Shown here in pieces: positions 1 through 11,707 of a DNA stretch of 64,000 nt; the first letter of the stretch is position 1, and every line of letters begins with the position of its first letter. Position numbers and translations under genes: made by a program. This DNA is from Sarcophilus harrisii (Eukaryota > Chordata > Mammalia > Dasyuromorphia > Dasyuridae), in contig NC_045427.1 of the NCBI RefSeq assembly GCF_902635505.1, forward strand, positions 57,996,539 through 58,060,538, given 5' to 3'. The notes under the pieces were generated by a model, which saw only the letters and a program-made list of their open reading frames with translations, searched no databases and had not been told where the DNA came from.

Positions 1-529
1 ACATGCTCAGGCCAAGTTCTAATCCCAGAAACAGCCAGTAGAAGCTTCTCTTAGGCCTATTTCAAGCTACAAAGTCGCTTGTGAACAAGTTAAGAGAAAC
101 TATTAGGCAGGATGCTTGCCTAGAAAATATTGGCAGAGAGATTTTACATATATGCCTTACTTGGGGGTTTGGGCTAATCTCACTATTTCCACATCCTGCT
201 TTTTTTGCATGGCATCAATCTCAGATCACTGTTAAAGAAGAGTTGGATGCCTCCATTAGTCTGGTAGGATATTCCTTTCTGAAAATTGCTTTTGGGTCAA
301 ATATAACTTCAGCTTCCCCAAACAATCTCCTTCATGGGGATCTTGGATCCTCTCCATACTTGGCCCCCCAATTTTAATAAACATTTTACCCTTAAATAGG
401 TCTTTTGTTTTAAGTAGGCTTTTGTAAAAGGACTTTTAATGGAGGTCTCTGGAAACAAATCTCTGGAGAGATCCGGAGATCTCTCATCCCCTCTATTTTT
501 TATTGTTCCTTTTTTCCTGCTCCTTTGTA

Positions 530-940
530 TCAAGGAAAATACCTTTGATTGGAGACCCTTCTCAACCTGTCATCCTCTCTAACCAATTTGTTTATCCTTT
601 TGAAAACTTTGGCACATACATCCTTGGCCACCTGAGCAGCTCTACAATTTACAATGCTATAGTCCCTTGTAATGTCCTCCTGTCTGGAGGACCTCTGGAA
701 TAGCCTTGGTCTCAGTGGAGGAGTGCAGAAGGCAGGAGAGCCCACCAGGAGGATGTTCAAAGATAGAATGTCTCTCTTTCACTCCTTCTTAGCCTTTATA
801 TACCCTATTACAATTACATCATTGCAGCATACTATGTATGTATGAACTTGAGAACAATTACATCACTATACTAAGTATATATGTGAACTAGAGAACCTCA
901 TTGATCAAATCTCATCAATTCCACCGAGTTAACACCTTGT
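530..940 (-). repeat. Possible LTR fragment, antisense
   Basis: Read on the - strand it starts TGTTAACTCGG, has TATATAAAGG (+ strand about 794-803), and is followed by AGTGAAAGAGAGACATTC, an LTR-like U3/R layout. No matching copy is seen in the window, so the family is not named. Sequence 1-530 to its left is AT-rich, without a gene, and may belong to the same element. Confidence 0.35.
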
Positions 941-1129
941 TTCAAGTATACTTCTCCAGAGTTCTAGCCTTCTACAATCCCTAAGCTGTTTGTGAGGTTA
1001 GTGATCATAAACTTCTGAAAAATTAAGATACCCCATAAATTCCAATTTGCAGTATAATGAAACCTTCAAATTTATGAAGTTATATATGCAGTAGGCATTG
1101 TTGGAATTTTAGTGTTAGAGACTCCTTAT

Positions 1130-3095
1130 GATTCCACCCAGAAAAAATGAGCCTGTTGCTATCCTCCAGACTGTAAAACATATTCTGAGCCCATTAACAT
1201 CATATCGGATAGCTTATATGCTGTCCAAGTTCTCAGAAGCATTGCAGATGCTGTCCTACAACCTCAGAACTCTTCAATTGCTAACATTCTTGCTGAATTG
1301 CAGCTGATTTTATAGACTAGGAAACAATTCATTTACATCCTGCATGAATATTCTCACCAATACTGTGTAGGAGGCATATTTGCAGGTAATGAGATGGCAG
1401 ACTCTGCTTTATAATGCTCCCTTCTCATAGTCGTCACATCCCCTGAATGAGCCCATGAATTTCTTTAATTACCCACTAATTCTCTACTTCGCCTTTATGA
1501 CCTCACCCGGGAACAAGCTTGACAGATAGTGAAGCAGTGTATTCAGTGTGTTCCATTTCTACCTCCTCCACCAAGTAAAAGAGTTAATCCCCAGGGTTTA
1601 TCCCCCAATGATTTGTGGCAAATGGATGTGACACATAAGGGCTCTGTGGCCTTCATGTCTGTATTAACACCTTTTCTAGATTCCTTTGGGCCACAGTAGC
1701 CTCTGGTGAGAACACTCCTTTGGTCATTAAACATTTGCATAGTTGCTTCTCCTCTCATGAAGTTCCTAATACCATAAAGAACAACAATGGTCCAGCTTAT
1801 ACCTCTAAGCAGATGGCTACCCTCTTCACCACTTTCACCATTAAACATGTTACAGGGATTCCCTATAATCCACACGGTCAAGCCCTAGTGGAACAGGCCC
1901 ATCATATTCTTAAGGCCACCCTTGTTAAACAGAAAGGGGGAGGAAGCAGACAGGATCCCCAATGGCCCACACAGGCAAATGTGGATAAGGCCTTATATAC
2001 TTACAAATTTTTGTGCCTGGATGGGGATCCTGGCCTCTCTCCAGGAATGATACATTTGGCACAATCTTATAGACAGGACAGAAAACTAGGCCCCATGAAA
2101 ATAGTGCTTCAAGCACCAGAGAACACACAAAAGATCCTTTGGAAAAACGTGGAAGGACACTGGCAAGGCCATCCTTAGTAGTTTGGAGAAGGCTAGGATA
2201 TTTATGTCTTGCAGGTCCTGATGGGGAAGGCCACTGGATTCCAAAAAGAAGAACAAGGAAAGTTGCCCCTATTAAAACAGGGACTAAAGAAGAGAAGGAG
2301 ACGACCCAGGAAACGCCCAAAACAGACTACCCTTGCTGGACCAGCTTGGTGATTGGATCCAACATATTTCCTTTCTCATCCCCTCTATGTATCCCATGGG
2401 CTCTATGTAGGCATTTTTGAATTGTTGCTTCTTTTGTTTTTGCCTACTTTGCTAGGATGCTTTATACGTATTCTGAAAAAAATTCTATAGAGGTGCTTAT
2501 GGAAGAGCTCTTTCATCAACAAAGAACACTGGGTCTTATTAATAAAAGAGGGGGAAATGTTAGGGGCAATGAGACACTGTCCTTTCTTTGAGATGTGCCA
2601 CAGAGTCTGTTTGCCAAGCCACCTAGTAGGGTGGGCCCAGGAGGTAAAAAGGGGCTTGACCTCTGAGGCAGGAGGTTGTGTTTGTCAGGAGTTAAAGGAA
2701 CTGCTATAGATTTCCTGAGATGGCGAGGGGCATGTCCTCTTGCTAGATCTCCTCCTGGGACAGAGCACTAACTCAAGAAGCCTCCAGTCTGGGACTCTGC
2801 CTTTGCAATTCTGAGTGGGCTGGGCACAGGCAATCCTGGAAGAGAGGCAGCATAAATAGACAGTCTTCAACAGAGCTCCCTCTCTTTCTTGCGCTTCTGC
2901 ACTCTTGCTCTTGCTCTTCCTCTTGCTCATACACTCCTGTGCTCTTGACTTCCTGCACTCTTGCACTCCTGCCTGGTTGGTCTGTCTCTGTGTGATCTGG
3001 GTTGGTGCCTGAAGAATGATAAGTTGGCCTAACCATGCTGCTGTTGGGTGGACAGATAGAGTAGTCTTAAGGGGATACTATAGCACTTCACACAG
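1130..3095 (+). mobile_element. Betaretrovirus-like (class II) ERV fossil, broken
   Basis: The parts recognised in order are the end of RNase H (about 1200-1420), integrase (about 1480-2300; local text such as HVTGIPYNPHGQA and the HHCC region), a short hydrophobic stretch near 2420 that may be the end of env, a polypurine tract at about 2546-2557, and one LTR. The integrase resembles MMTV/ERVK-type elements. It is clearly broken, with many breaks. Only the right-hand part is seen, so age cannot be judged from paired LTRs. Confidence 0.8.
2558..3095 (+). repeat. 3' LTR of the class II ERV fossil
   Basis: It begins TGTTAGGGG right after a polypurine run (AAAAGAGGGGGAAA). A TATA-like CATAAATAGA sits near 2849, followed by pyrimidine-rich CTCTTGCTCTTG repeats. 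The right end is uncertain, near CACTTCACA. Confidence 0.65.
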
Positions 3096-4450
3096 GTTAA
3101 TCCTTGGCTTAGGGTCTATCTCAGATCTTCTTGGGTTGCATCAGGAAGATCCCTGTTCTGCCCCAAATCTTCCTAATTTTTCACTCATCTATGTTTGCTG
3201 ATATGATTTCAAAAGCATATTTGCTTTATTTGTAGAGGAAATCTAGACAACTTAAAATTTAGCAATGTGTTCCACCATCTTCCCAAATCCTCCCCTAAAC
3301 TCTTTTTTTGGATCTCACTTACTAGTCAATAGAATGCTGAGGCTCCATAGCATATTCCTTTAATGGATTCTTTCAAACTCCTTTTCTCAGTAACCCTATT
3401 GCTTTCCCAACTCTTATTTTCTTTTGGCCACTCCTCTTGTTTCTTTTACCTATTATTTTGTCTGTAAACTCTTGTCCTAAGTAAATCTTACCTTTTGGCA
3501 AAAAGAATGGCAAATTTCTCACCTATTTATTTCAAAATAAGAATTGCTAACCACTTAGTATCATCGGCTTGCCTTATTTTTCTTGTCTACCGTTTCAGTC
3601 AAATCCAAATTTTCATGATCCCATTTGAATTCTCTTGGCCTTAGGAATGATCTAGTAACTGCTTGTGACTTAAGTAGAAACCAAGGAATTTTCCATTGGC
3701 TGGAATCAGTTTCTCTTTTAATTGAGTTAACCTATAGAAGAGTTCATTCAGTTTGTATATTTTCTGACATATTGCAGTCTGTATCACTTTTCTTATTTCT
3801 ATTCACTCTCTACTTACATAAATATGGGGGCTCACTACTCATTATTTGTGATGATCACACTGGAGAAACATTTATAGGTCAGACTTACAGGTGCAAGCTT
3901 GGGCTACACTTCCCCCATTAAAAAATTAACAATAGCCACTAAAGCAGGATAAACCAAAAAAAAAAAATTGTGCTCCTAGAATAGCATTTAGGGGAACAGA
4001 TAAAATTCTGGCATAGTAGCATGCTCTCTCAGATGAGAACTGATTGGTCAGCTAGTGGTATCTTCCCTTACAGATAAAACCTAGGCTGTAGGCAATATTC
4101 CAGAGATATCTATCAATAGTTCCCAAGGAGATACATTTAGACCAGAAAAGAAAATTTGACCTCAGTCTAGCCCAACAACAACACAAACTAAAAACTATAA
4201 CTCTCTTAAAATTGAAGCCTGAGGCTTTCCACATACTCACTACTGATAATCTGCCTGCCCAGGAATATTGAAATTGGAAGCTATTTGAATCTTGCCAGTC
4301 AGAAAATAATGCACTTTTCTTGTTAAAAAAAAAAAATCAGTGCCTCAGAAACTTAGTTAAAAATTTTTATTCAAATTTAAAAAAAAGTTTTGTGAAAAGA
4401 ACTATCAGAAATTATTAACTTATTATTGCAAACAGCTTCAAACAAGTAAG
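3096..4450. other. AT-rich unassigned stretch
   Basis: No gene, splice-bounded exon or named repeat was recognised between the LTR and the L3 relic. Open frames are short and lack any family pattern. Simple A-runs occur near 3957 and 4327. Confidence 0.5.
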
Positions 4451-4459
4451 GTGTGAATT

Positions 4460-4850
4460 AATGATGTAGGTTATATAACTCTAAAGAAGGTTCACAATGT
4501 TGAGGTCTCTAGTAGAGTACTCCCGGGGAATCTGTGTTTGGTCCTGGATTGTTTAACATATTTCAGAGCCTTAGAAAAAAGTTAAGATGATATACAGACT
4601 CTAAAAGATGAGTAGGATGACTAATATAAGAGTTAAAATCCAAGAAGATTTCAAAAGTCTAGAGGACTGAATCTAATTAGATTCACTAGATTAATCAGCA
4701 GGGGAAAATGTAAGGCATTGTACTTAACCACAAAAAATCAATCTCATGAGTATAAGATGGGAAAGGCATGGGGAGGAAGCAAATCTTGGAAAGATCTGGG
4801 GAATCTTAAAAGAAATCTCTTTGCAGATTCCACCCCTAATAACAGGATCA
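4460..4850 (+). mobile_element. L3/CR1 LINE relic
   Basis: The text matches the CR1/L3 reverse-transcriptase end ('...aatctaattagatt...aaatgtaaggcattgtac...caatctcatgagtataagatggg...', the LMKFNKGKCKVLHLG...YRLG region). It is heavily decayed. Confidence 0.55.
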
Positions 4851-5080
4851 ATTAGGCGACCGGGTGGCTAAGCACCAGATCTAGAGTGAAAAAATCTGAG
4901 TTTAAATCCAGCCTCAGACACTTAGAGACTCTGGGCAAATTACTTCACCCTATTTGTCTCAGTTTCCTCATTTGTAAAATGAATTATAAAAGGAAAGAGC
5001 CAGTCACTCCTGTATCTTTGCCAAGAAAACCTTACATGGGGTCACAAAGAACTGGACACACTAAACAACAAACATGAAAC
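4851..5080 (+). repeat. tRNA-derived marsupial SINE (MAR1-like)
   Basis: It has the tRNA-like head, the middle 'cctcatttgtaaaatgaa' and the tail 'tgccaagaaaacc...ggggtcacaaagaactgga' ending in AACAACAAAC. Confidence 0.85.
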
Positions 5081-5549
5081 GTGATTCAACCACTAATCAT
5101 AAGCACTGACTCAGAGCTTACCATGTACCAGGTACCAGGAAGACAAAGAAATGCAAAAAATATTATCTCTGCTCTTAAGGAGGTAAGTAGGTACATATAA
5201 TATGTAACTAATAGAGGAACAGACATCTGGAAAAGGTTCTAGGGGAGGGCTGGAAAGTTGTCTTACAGAAAGTAAGCTTCAAGCGTAGTTGTGAAAATAA
5301 TCAGGTAAACCAAGAGGCAGAGGTGGGAGAGCAAAGTATTCCTGGCATGAGGGGACCGTCAGTGCAGAGGCATCGACATAAGTGGTCATGTGTCATATTC
5401 AAGGAACAGAGCTAAACCAATGTAGATGCTTCATAAAGTAAATGGAGGAGAATAAAATTTACTTAAATAAAAGATACTTAAAATGGACTAAAAGGTACAA
5501 TTTGTGAAGAGATTTAAATGTCAAACACAGGGCATTAAATTCAATTCAT
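5081..5549. other. Unassigned, possibly old repeat
   Basis: Text such as 'ccatgtaccaggtaccagg' looks MIR-like near 5110-5250. The rest resembles the ancient repeat listed at 7165-7490. No gene. Confidence 0.4.
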
Positions 5550-7165
5550 TACAATCCAGTGAATCTCCAATAGATTTCCCTTTCTGCTGTCACCTTTCTA
5601 GCACTTATTTTTAATCTTACCATATCTTGGCTCATTCCCAATTTCCTGATCCTTCCATCACCTCTAATTATCATTTTCTCTCCCTCCTGTCTTTGGGAGA
5701 AGAACTCCCCAATAAGTGCTTCTGTTTTCTCTCTTCTCTCTCTGCCTAACTCTTTATACTCTGGCTTCTAACAACATCATTCCACCCAACTCCTCTCTCC
5801 AAAGTTACCAATGATCTATTAGTTGCCAAATTTAAGGTCTCTTCTCTACTCTCATTGTTCTCAACATCTCTGCAGTCTCTCATACTGCATACTCATATGG
5901 CCTCTCCTTAATACTCTTTTCTATCTAGGTATTCAGTCTTATCTCCTTAAATTCCTCCTCCCTATCTGAGCAGTTCTCTGTCTCCTTTGCTGGATCCTCA
6001 TTAAAAGCACTCTAACTGTAGGTGTCCCTCAAAATTCTGTCCTGGATCCTCTTCTCTCTCTCTGAATTATTCATTCAGTGATCTCATCAGCTTCAATGGA
6101 TTTAATGATGATCTCTAGCTATGTTAATGATTGTCAGATATCTGTATCCTGCCCCAACTTCTCTGCTGACCTCCAAAATGACATCTCCAACTGGATGTCC
6201 AGTAGGCATCTTAAGCCAAATTTACCCAAAAAAGAAGCCTTTATATTCTCCCTTCAACTTTCCCTCAGTCCTACCATCCCTATGACTGCAGAGTACAAAT
6301 CATCTTCCCAGTGCCTTGGCTGTCATCCTTGGCTCCCCACTACCTCTTACCATCCTATATAAGCTCTTGTCAAGGCCTGTAGTTGTCAGTTCTGCAATAT
6401 TTCTATTACATGCCCCTCTTCTCCCCTCTGACACTTCTACCACTCCAGTACAGGCCCTCATCATCTCACATCTAGACTATTGCAGGAATTTCTGATCAGT
6501 TTTCCTGCCTCCAGTCTTTCCCTATTACAATCCATCCTCCATTCAGTCACCTAAGTGATTTTCCTAAAGTGCAGATTTAACAATATCACTCTCCTATTCA
6601 ATAAACTCTAATAAGACTCTAATACCTCCAGAACCAAAATACAAAATGCTTATCTTGGCATACAAAGCCCTTAATGATTCTACTTCTCCATTCTATTTGT
6701 CTTATTTCCTTATCCATATTCTTCAGCCCAGTGATACTGACCTCCTGATTCAAGACACTCAATCTCTTGACTCTTAAGCATTGTCTGTGGCTATTCTCTC
6801 TGCCTGGAATGTTTTCCCCCATCATCTCTGCCTACTATCTTCCCTGGATTTCTTTAAGATCCAACTAAAATCCCATTTTTTACTACAAGTCATTTCCAAT
6901 CCCTCTTAGTTCTAGTGCCTTCTCTCTATTTCTTATTCATCCTGTATACAGTTTGCTTTGTATATATTTGTTTACATGTTGCATTCCCTCAATGCTGCTT
7001 GAGGCAGGGACAGATACTTTCCCTTCCTTTGTATATATTTGTTTACATATTGTCTTCCTTATTAAATTATAAGCTCCTTGAGAGCAGGAACTGTGCTTTG
7101 TAACTTTTATATCCCCACAGTGCCTGGTTCATGGTAGGTGCTTGATGAATATTTCTCAATTAATT
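5550..7165 (+). mobile_element. L2 LINE, long 3' portion
   Basis: This is the longest L2 copy here, about 1.6 kb. It covers the end of ORF2 and the 3' UTR: 'gccctcatcatctcacatct', then 'aaagcccttaatgattc', 'ctctgcctggaatgttttcc', and the end 'aagctccttgagagcaggaa...cagtgcctggttcatggtagg'. Many substitutions are present, as expected of an element older than the marsupial-placental split. Confidence 0.85.
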
Positions 7166-7490
7166 GGTTGATGAAATAGGAAGTCACTGAAGTTCACTGA
7201 GCAGGAAAGTGATGTGAGCAGAATTTTGCTTTCAAAAAATTACCTTGACAATCAAGTGAAGGATAAAAGAGAGTGGAAAGAGACTTGAAGCAAATAAACC
7301 AGTTAGAAGGCCATTGAACTAATCTAGACAAGAGAAGTAAACTAGAGTTTGTTTGGGGTAAAGACATATTCTGAAAGGAGAAATAACAAAATATGTCCAC
7401 AGATTGGAGTGAGAGTGATGATGTTTAGATTTAGGGAACCAAAGTGAAATTAGGGTTTCTGGTGGTCAGGAGTTAAATGATAAGGTCTAG
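7166..7490 (+). repeat. Ancient interspersed repeat, left part
   Basis: 'gaagtcactgaagttcactgagcaggaaagtgatgtgagcag' style text continues after the LTR-like block at 7491-8072 ('atgacactgaagttgtgagcctcagtgaatgggaag', to about 8260). Related text occurs at about 40020-40350, 41965-42390, 48230-48460 and 61370-61560. I recognise the family as widespread in mammals but cannot name it. Confidence 0.5.
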
Positions 7491-8072
7491 TGGCAGATTC
7501 GGGGTTCAGGGAAGTAAATGAAGAGGTTGGCTCCCCTGCAACCCCTTGGGATTTGGCGCAAAGGTAAGGCATTTGGGGGACTCCCTTCTGGTGGCACAGA
7601 GGTTCTCTGTAAAGGAATTTCCAGACCCGAAAACGTAGATTGATTTAAAAAAAAGAGTTTTATTATGGGGATTGGAAGTAAAGTTAAAGTCTGGTTAGGG
7701 AAATAGGTGAGGGTAAAGAAAGGATGGCACTGGAAAAAGTATTCCAGTGGACAGAGGCCCTTGGTGTGCCAAACATAGAGCTGACATGTTTGGAACCTCT
7801 GCAAAGAGAGAATTTTAGTTTGGCTCTTTTATAATAGGGGGCCTTGGCTACAAGCTGAAGGGGGGTTGTGGGGGAGTCCCAAGTTGGCTTCTCCTGGGTT
7901 TCAGCTTGAGTTAGAATTTGAATTGAATTCAATGAGTTTCAGGACTGAGCCAACTACACACAGATAACAAAGATGAATCTGTTTGTCCTTCGGGGTGGGG
8001 TCCCTCACTGAGGCAGAGTTGAAGGAGATTTTCTCCTTTAAGGATTTTCAGAGTTTCAGGATCCCCTCTTCA
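7491..8072 (-). repeat. Solo-LTR-like block, antisense, inside an older repeat
   Basis: On the - strand there is a U3, TTATAAAAGAGCC (TATA, + about 7823-7835), then AATAAAACTC (poly(A) signal, + about 7658), then a U5 ending near CCGAATCTGCCA. The order and spacing fit an LTR. The older repeat reads on across it, which supports insertion. A clear target duplication was not found, and no internal retroviral part is attached. Confidence 0.6.
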
Positions 8073-9290
8073 AGAGGGAAGAATCCAAGATGACACTGAA
8101 GTTGTGAGCCTCAGTGAATGGGAAGCCCATGATATGATCACAGAAGTACAGAAGTGGGGAAGGCTGTGAGAAAAACATCATAGTTGTGTTTTGGACATAT
8201 TGAGTTTGAGAGGCATGAGACCACCATGATCAAAAAGATTCAAGGAAAGTAGAAGATGTGGCACTAATTTTTAGGATATTTACTAGAGGAAATCATCTTC
8301 ACAGAGATTGATGTGGCTGATGTAATACCAAAAGATGTTATTTAGGCACCTAATGATTCTAAGCACCAAATGTTGGATCCATTCATGTGAAGAATTCACA
8401 ATGGCCGTTTTCTCTGACAAAATTTGCTTAGGGAATGAGGTTACAGACAAAATGAAGGGAAACAAAAGAAACTGGGAATGGTAAATATGAAATAGAGTGG
8501 GTGAGCATTTGAAAAGCAAGTTCCTTAGTGGAACTATGAGAAAGGAAATTAGCCTTAGCCAAGAGAAAGGAAAAACCTCCATGGGACTGGGGCATTCCCT
8601 TAGCTGGCAGACTGAATCTGGAAAGGAACTTAGCACCCTAAAAGAGTTAGTTAGTTAGCTATAATGAGGAGAAGTAAGGTCAGGAGCATAGTGGAGTTAG
8701 GAAAAGACACCAAGTAGTGTGGAGGAGGGATAAGGAAATATACCACAAGACAGAGTGTCATGGCAAACTGAACCAAAAGAAAACAACAGCTTGGCATGGG
8801 ATTTATAAGGAAAACTTAACCTCAGGGACATGACTGGGATTTCTGACAGGACACAGCAAGGTGAGGCTACCCAAGACCTCCAAGTGGAGGGATGGGGGGT
8901 ACCATAGAGCTAAACTGATCTCTATCAGACCCTTCTCTCTTCCTGTCCCAGGGAAAAATATCAGCAATACTTTAGTTTCTCTCCCCACACCCACCATTCA
9001 GGACCACATCAGAGATGATCATTGAATCTATGGGAACAGATGACATCATCCAAGAAGATAGTATAGGGAGCAACAAGCAGAGAACCTGGGATAGAGGCTT
9101 GGAGGACAAGAGAAGGACAATTAGTGGATGGCATACCTATGAAAAACCAGTAAAGAAGCCTGAGGGGTTGGTAGAACAAACAGGAAGACCAGGGGAGAGC
9201 ATTGTAAACAAACAATGTTCAACTGAGTGGGTTTAGAAAACCAAGGTCTGTTTTTGCCTTCATGGAAGGACAAGGTTTTTTACAGGAATA
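8073..9290. other. Old repeat remainder and unassigned sequence
   Basis: The right part of the ancient repeat reaches about 8260, and the region 8980-9230 ('agatgacatcatccaagaagatagt') again looks like that family. 8260-8980 shows nothing recognisable. No gene is supported. Confidence 0.4.
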
Positions 9291-10570
9291 AGAAGGAGAT
9301 GGTGCTCCCACAGTCTGCTATTGTCCGACCTCATCTGGAGGGCTATTTTTGGTTCTGGGCACTGCAGTCTATGGATACTACAGAGTGTCCAGAGGAAGGC
9401 AGCTAGGATAATAAAGGACGCCATCATAACAGGACTGACTGAAGTAATAAGGGAAGTTTAGCCTGAAGCAAAATCAAGGGGAACATTCATAGTTTTCTTC
9501 GTGTTTGCAGTATTGTCATATGGCAGAGGTACAGATTTCTTCTGTTTAGCCCCAGAGGGAAAAACCAGAAGCCACAGGTAGAAGTTGCAAACAAGACAAA
9601 ATTGGACTTAAGGTGGGAAAAACTTCCTAACATTTGAAACCACCCAAAAATCAATGAGGCTGACTGGAGAGGTAGTCTTTTTTTTTTTTTTTTATAGTAA
9701 CTTTTTATTGACAGAACCCATGCCAGGGTAATTTTTTTTACAACATTATCCCTTGCACTCACTTCTGTTCCGATTTTTCCCTCCCACCCTCCACCCCCTC
9801 CCCTAGATGGCAAGCAGTCCTATATATGTTGAATATGTCCTAGTATATCCTAGATACAATGTATGTGTGCAGATCCAAACAGTTTTCTTGTTGCACAGGG
9901 AGAATTGGATTCAGAAGGTAGAAATAACCCGGGAAGAAAAACAAAAATGCAAACAGTTTACATTCATTTCCCAGTGTTTTTTTTCCTTTGGGTGTAGCTG
10001 CTTCTGTCCATCATTGATCAATTGAAACTGAATTAGGTCTCTTTTTCAAAGAAATCCACTTCCATCAGATTACATCTTCATACAGTATCGTTGTTGACGT
10101 ATATAATGATCTCTTGGTTCTGCTCATTTCACTTAGCATCAGTTCATGTAATTCTCTCCAAGCCTCTCTGTATTCATCCTGCTGGTCATTTCTTACAGAA
10201 CAATAATATTCCATAACATTCATATACCACAATTTACCCAACCATTCTCCAATTGATGGGCATCCACTCAGTTTCCAGCTTCTAGCCACTACAAACAGGG
10301 CTGCCACAAACATTTTGGCACATACTGGTCCCTTTCCCTTCTTTAGTATCTCCTTGGGGTATAAGCCCAGTAGAAACACTGCTGGATCAAAGGGTATGCA
10401 CAGTTTGATAACTTTTTGGGCATAATTCCACATTGCTTGGAGAGGTAGTCTTTCCTCCTGCTTAGAGATCTTCATGACACTTGTTCAGTATGTTATAATG
10501 GGAATTTCCAATAATGGAAGAGCTGAATAAAATGACCATGAAAGTCCCTTCAAATTTTCTAATTCCATTA
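9290..10570 (+). mobile_element. L3/CR1 LINE relic split by an L1
   Basis: 'tgtccgacctcatctggagg...ttctgggcactgc...gtccagaggaaggcagctaggat' is the CR1/L3 motif VRPHLE...FW...VQRRATKM, followed by the 'ccccagagggaaaaaccagaag' region. It runs to 9664 and resumes at 10454 after the nested L1. Confidence 0.65.
9665..10453 (-). mobile_element. 5'-truncated L1 with 16-bp target duplication
   Basis: An exact 16-base duplication, TGGAGAGGTAGTCTTT, lies at 9665-9680 and 10438-10453. Between them, on the - strand, are the C-terminal end of L1 ORF2 ([52 protein letters not shown]), the 3' UTR and a poly(A) tail (T-run after 9677). Only about 760 bases of L1 remain. Confidence 0.9.
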
Positions 10571-11010
10571 ATTTCCTTGATCCTTCTTTGGTCTATGAAT
10601 AACTTTCTCTGATAAAATTAAAGTGAGTGATCTTATTAGATAAACAAAAAGGAGATGCACTTTTGTAGGCTTTCAATAGTTAAACCATATAGATTTGTTC
10701 AGTTTGGTGGAAGTGCAGGATTAGAAGGGCTTTTAAGGAGGAAGGTTATGAATGAAGAAGGGGAAGCTTCAACCTTCTCATCATCATTCTAGTAGTGAAC
10801 TAAGACCCTCCAGCCTGATGTCTGAAACCTCTTCAGGTTTAATTTAAGAATGTTCAGATAAGTTCATGGCACAATTGAAAAGATAGAGAAGAGAGACAGA
10901 GGCAGAGACAGAGACAGAGAGACAGTGTGAGAGACAGAGAGACATATGGATACAGATATTACTTGGAGGAAACTGTTTCAAATACTGGACCCCTTGGCAG
11001 CTGAAAAGAG
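10571..11010. other. Unassigned, with a short GACAGA tract
   Basis: No gene was found. A (GACAGA)n-like simple repeat occupies about 10880-10942. Confidence 0.5.
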
Positions 11011-11255
11011 AGAAAGCAAGTAACTACTTACTCTGTGCCAGGCACTGTGCTAAACACTTAACAAATATAATCTTATTTAATCCTCACAATAGTTCTGGGA
11101 GATGGGTGTTACTTTTTCCATTTTACAGATGAGAAAATTGAGGCAGATAGAAGTTATATGACATGCCCAAGGTCACACAGCTCTGTCCAGATATGGACTC
11201 AAGTCTCCCTGAGTCCAGGTAAAACATTCCATCCACTAGATCACTTAGCTTCTTA
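11011..11255 (-). repeat. MIR-type SINE, antisense
   Basis: The MIR core on the reverse strand is 'gccaggcactgtgctaaaca', 'ttttacagatgagaaaattg', 'gcccaaggtcacacagct'. Confidence 0.85.
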
Positions 11256-11707
11256 TGGAGAAAAGACCGTGGGAGCCCAGCAGAGCAGCCTAGCAGAGGA
11301 TTCCATGAAGAAAGGACTTCTAACTCTACAGAACTGGAATTGGAAAGTCACCTTTGGGACATGTGTGTCATCCTATACGACCCTCCTTCTCTCACTACCA
11401 TTATACTCACTCTTCCTATCAGTGCTATGTCCATGTCAGCTGTGTCTTTGTTTACAAAAGGAATGTGTCATTGCCACCTCATTATGCCTTAGTGCACCTT
11501 TGCTAACATGTAATGGCAAACACTGACTGTTAATGGAAGGTACATACAGGCTTATGAGATACACTGTTAGGAGAGCAGATCCTGAGTATTAATCCCCAGA
11601 CAGTGGGGTCACCCTCTGGCAACCCAACCCACAAGTCATACGGGAAGTCTTCCAGAAAGGAGCTGTTGAGGAATTGGACCTGAGTCCCAGGGTCCTCTTG
11701 AAAGAAT
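11256..11707. other. Unassigned
   Basis: Short open frames occur with no family pattern and no splice-bounded exon. Nothing recognisable. Confidence 0.4.

Noticed and set aside
1720-2178. Open frame in the retroviral integrase region as a live gene
   Set aside because: It is a part of a broken retroviral fossil and carries no sign of host use.
10880-10942. Functional site in the GACAGA tract
   Set aside because: Simple-sequence repeat; no further signal.
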